A DNA stretch of 9,330 nucleotides, taken from NCBI GenBank assembly GCA_028697695.1, contig JAQVEI010000062.1:1-9330 (forward strand). Direction: 5' to 3'. Position 1 is the stretch's first letter, and each line of letters begins with the position of its first letter. The position numbers were made by a program, and so were the translations under genes. This DNA comes from Lentimicrobiaceae bacterium (lineage in GTDB: Bacteria > Bacteroidota > Bacteroidia > Bacteroidales > Lentimicrobiaceae). Below the pieces are notes generated by a model. It saw only the letters and a program-made list of their open reading frames with translations, ran no database searches and was not told where the DNA came from. Below are positions 7,011-9,330 of the stretch, piece by piece.

Positions 7011-7841
7011 TCAGCCGTTTATATTAAGATCTTGCCCGCAATATTTGCAAAAGGATGCATCTGCATCGTGATTGTACCTCTGGCATGAAGTACATTGAAT
7101 ATCTGAAGGATTTGATTTGCGCACTGCCTGCGACAGTGCAACGGTCATAATGCCTGTTGGCACTGCTATTATGGAATAGCCCAGTACCATAACTATACTG
7201 GCAAAGAACTGTCCTACTGAGGTCTGGGGTGAAATATCGCCATAGCCAACCGTGGTAAGTGTAACCACTGCCCAATATATGCTGGTGGGTATATCCTTAA
7301 ATCCATGTTGCGGACCCTCTATTACATAAATTGCAGAACCAATTACGACCACCAGCAGGGCAATGGCTGAAAAGAACACCAGAATTTTGCGACTGCTTGC
7401 CAACAAAGCCCGGCGAAGCAGCTCTGCCTCGGCCAGATAATTGGAAAGTTTAAATATCCTGAATATTCGCATCAACCTGAGAATCCTGATGGCCATCAAA
7501 AATTGAGCACCCGGCAACAAAACGGCTATGAAAGTAGGCAGTACGGAAAGCAAGTCGATGATACCGAAAAAACTGAATATATAGGCTTTTTTGCGGCGTA
7601 CTATATATATTCTCAGTAAGTATTCAGCCAGAAAAACAATGGTGAAAAACCATTCACCAATCAGAAACCAAAGCTGGTAATCGTGCCGGTATTCAGTCAC
7701 ACTTTCCAGAATTACCAGAGCCACACTGGCCAGAATGGTCCAGATTAACACCACATCAAACAGCTTACCTTTGGGAGTATCTGCTTTAAAAATGATGTTA
7801 TACAAATGGTTTTTTAATGCCTGCTGCCTGGATGGAGTCAT
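7011..7841 (-). CDS. Voltage-gated potassium-type ion channel with C-terminal zinc ribbon
   Basis: Six-helix cation channel of the inner membrane. From the ATG at 7841 (276 residues) it shows S1 (about 28-46), S2 (57-80), S3 (88-109) and an S4 voltage sensor in which Arg119, Arg122, Arg125, Arg128 and Lys131 recur every third residue. S5 (about 152-174) comes next, then a pore helix, the K+ selectivity filter TTVGYGD (196-202), and S6 (about 210-237). The tail has CxxC (Cys250, Cys253) and CxxCG (Cys265, Cys268), a zinc-ribbon motif after the pore. The minus-strand frame stays open back to 8150, but those 103 extra codons are antisense to the ATPase gene and include no family sequence, so the ATG at 7841 (MTPSRQQ) is chosen. 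It is divergent from the ATPase gene (106-base gap) and may be the first gene of the minus-strand transcript. K+ selectivity follows from the GYGD filter. Confidence 0.9.
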   Translation of the reverse strand: MTPSRQQALKNHLYNIIFKADTPKGKLFDVVLIWTILASVALVILESVTEYRHDYQLWFLIGEWFFTIVFLAEYLLRIYIVRRKKAYIFSFFGIIDLLSVLPTFIAVLLPGAQFLMAIRILRLMRIFRIFKLSNYLAEAELLRRALLASSRKILVFFSAIALLVVVIGSAIYVIEGPQHGFKDIPTSIYWAVVTLTTVGYGDISPQTSVGQFFASIVMVLGYSIIAVPTGIMTVALSQAVRKSNPSDIQCTSCQRYNHDADASFCKYCGQDLNING

Positions 7842-7912
7842 AATTTTATTTATCTGAGCCGTAAAATTAAAGAAATTGAACAACAGAAAGTCATTAAATC
7901 CATAGAATAGTG

Positions 7913-7920
7913 TAAATTTG
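7913..7920 (+). promoter_or_regulatory. Candidate Bacteroidetes -7 promoter element for the HerA-like ATPase gene
   Basis: TAAATTTG is a perfect match to the TAnnTTTG -7 consensus of the Bacteroidetes primary sigma factor. It lies 27 bases before the ATG at 7948, inside the 106-base divergent gap, which would give a leader of about 20 bases. A TTG at 7876-7878 is too far upstream (34 bases) to be a normal -33 element, so only half of the promoter is supported. I see no convincing partner promoter for the divergent channel gene. Confidence 0.45.
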
Positions 7921-7947
7921 GGAAGTAAAATCAATAAAATCCGTACT

Positions 7948-9330
7948 ATGGCGTTTCCAGGGGCTGAAACTCTCATTGCCCGTTCTTCAACCGATTTAAA
8001 TATTCTGCCACGCATGGCCAATCGACATGGACTAATTGCCGGTGCCACCGGCACGGGCAAAACTGTTAGTCTGCAGGTGCTGGCTGAATCATTCAGTTTG
8101 CAGGGAATTCCTGTTTTTATGACTGACATCAAGGGCGATTTATCCGGCATTGCCGTAAGCGGGGTTCCGGGTAAGAAAATACAGGAACGAGTGAATATTC
8201 TTCAATTGCAGGGATACATCAACCGCGGCTTTCCGGTTTGCTTTTGGGATGTCTTTGGCCAAAATGGCCATCCCTTGCGTACCACCATCAGTGAAATGGG
8301 CCCTTTGTTATTGTCCAGATTATTGAACCTTAACGATACTCAGGAAGGTGTACTGAACATAGCCTTTAAGGTTGCCGATGACCACGGCTTGTTGTTGCTC
8401 GATTATAAAGATCTTACCTCGCTACTGGAGTATATTGGCAATCACCGCAACGAATTTACCGTATCGCATGGCAATATATCTGCGGCCAGTATCGGTGCCA
8501 TCCGCCGCAATCTGCTGATCCTTGAACAACAGGGTGCTGTTGATTTTTTTGGAGAACCTGCTTTTGATATTCAGGATTTGCTGCAAACAGACAGCCACGG
8601 TATGGGAATGGTAAACATTCTGGCTGCCGACAAGTTAATGCAGTCTCCAAAAGTTTATTCTACCATTTTGCTGTGGCTCTTGTCTGAGCTATATGAGCGC
8701 ATGCCCGAGACCGGAGATCCCGAAAAGCCTAAGCTTGTTTTCTTCTTTGATGAGGCTCATCTGCTGTTCAACGAGGCCCCAAAAGTTTTGCTGGATAAAA
8801 TAGAGCAGGTGGTTCGGCTTATTCGCTCAAAGGGCGTAGGCGTATATTTTATTACTCAAAATCCGCTCGACATTCCTGACAGTGTCCTTGGACAACTTGG
8901 CAACCGCATTCAGCATGCGTTGCGCGCTTTTACGCCCCGCGACCAAAAAGCAGTGAAAGCCGCCGCTACCACCTTCAGGGTTAACCCAAACGTGGATGTC
9001 GAAATGGCCATTACTCAGTTGGGGGTAGGGGAGGCTCTGGTCTCTTTTCTGAATGAAAAAGGCATTCCAAACATGGTTGAACGTGCTTTAATTCTGCCCC
9101 CATGCTCGCAAATTGGACCCGTTTCACCTGAACAACGCTCACAGCTTATTCGGCAGTCTCTGCTCTATGGGGTATATGACAATGTTCTCGACCGTGAATC
9201 GGCCTTTGAAGTATTACAGGCGAAGATGCAGGCTTTGGTTGAACAACAGGAGCAGGAACGCCTTGAGCAGGAAAACAAAAAAGCACTCGAGATGCAGGTT
9301 AAACAGGAGGCAGCAATGGCAAAGGCCGCG
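7948..9330 (+). CDS. HerA-like ATPase, DUF853/YjgR family (partial, runs off the window)
   Basis: Cytoplasmic P-loop NTPase of the HerA/FtsK superfamily, related to E. coli YjgR; its biological role is poorly defined. The 461 visible residues start with a short N-terminal strand region and MANRHGLIAGATGTGKT, holding Walker A GATGTGKT (32-39). TDIKGDLSG (59-67) and FWDVFGQNGHPLRTTISEMG (99-118) are hallmark DUF853 stretches. Walker B is LVFFFDEAH (263-271), with Asp268 and Glu269. A sensor-like TQNP (303-306) and the motif with Arg331 and Asp332 (TPRDQ) follow. From about residue 415 the chain becomes a Gln/Glu/Lys-rich probable coiled coil, as in relatives. No stop codon appears before the window end; relatives near 500 residues suggest a few dozen residues are missing. 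The ATG at 7948 is chosen because an in-frame TAG at 7903 limits upstream extension; only a TTG at 7918 competes. There is no Shine-Dalgarno sequence. Confidence 0.9.
   Translation, partial: MAFPGAETLIARSSTDLNILPRMANRHGLIAGATGTGKTVSLQVLAESFSLQGIPVFMTDIKGDLSGIAVSGVPGKKIQERVNILQLQGYINRGFPVCFWDVFGQNGHPLRTTISEMGPLLLSRLLNLNDTQEGVLNIAFKVADDHGLLLLDYKDLTSLLEYIGNHRNEFTVSHGNISAASIGAIRRNLLILEQQGAVDFFGEPAFDIQDLLQTDSHGMGMVNILAADKLMQSPKVYSTILLWLLSELYERMPETGDPEKPKLVFFFDEAHLLFNEAPKVLLDKIEQVVRLIRSKGVGVYFITQNPLDIPDSVLGQLGNRIQHALRAFTPRDQKAVKAAATTFRVNPNVDVEMAITQLGVGEALVSFLNEKGIPNMVERALILPPCSQIGPVSPEQRSQLIRQSLLYGVYDNVLDRESAFEVLQAKMQALVEQQEQERLEQENKKALEMQVKQEAAMAKAA

Noticed and set aside
7842..8150. N-terminal extension of the channel reading frame back to an ATG at 8150.
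   Set aside because: It runs antisense across the divergent promoter gap and the Walker A region of the ATPase gene, and shows no channel-family sequence; the ATG at 7841 fits the family.

Overview
The window reads as ordinary chromosomal DNA from a member of the Bacteroidetes (Bacteroidota). Three things point there: the proteins resemble family variants typical of that phylum (the MscS-like channel and the CPA-type antiporter especially), start codons lack Shine-Dalgarno sequences, and a perfect Bacteroidetes -7 promoter element (TAnnTTTG) lies upstream of the helicase gene. I cannot name a genus. Coding density is high and no stretch without a gene exceeds about 120 bases. I see no tRNA, rRNA, CRISPR array, insertion sequence or phage gene.

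Layout. Plus strand, 31-1059: an MscS-type mechanosensitive channel whose N-terminal part is missing or out of frame at the window edge, followed by a likely terminator. Plus strand, 1176-2405: a cation:proton antiporter. It converges on, and shares its stop region with, the minus-strand block. The minus-strand block, read from right to left, is: a voltage-gated K+-type channel with a C-terminal zinc ribbon (7841-7011), an ArnT/RgtA-like membrane glycosyltransferase (6984-5347), a membrane-anchored GT2 polyprenyl-phosphate glycosyltransferase (5302-4346), a YbhN/LPMTR-type membrane protein (4336-3452) and a UDP-glucuronate 4-epimerase-like protein (3346-2402). Divergent from this block, on the plus strand from 7948 to the window end, is a DUF853/YjgR-type HerA-like ATPase cut off at its C-terminus.

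How the genes may work together. The four glycan genes resemble a lipid-linked sugar pathway. The epimerase would make UDP-galacturonate (or a related sugar nucleotide), the GT2 enzyme would load the sugar onto a polyprenyl phosphate, the LPMTR protein may help move or use the carrier, and the GT39/GT83-type enzyme would transfer the sugar to an acceptor such as lipid A or LPS core outside the cytoplasmic membrane. The parts list parallels the rhizobial LpsL/RgtE/RgtA-D route, but the substrate is inferred. The three ion transport genes around it (MscS, antiporter, K+ channel) suggest osmotic or ionic homeostasis; a functional link to the glycan genes is not shown.

I found no clear evidence of a wholly new system. 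The points most worth a second look are the glycan cassette with its tightly coupled candidate flippase and the disrupted 5' end of the mscS-like gene.
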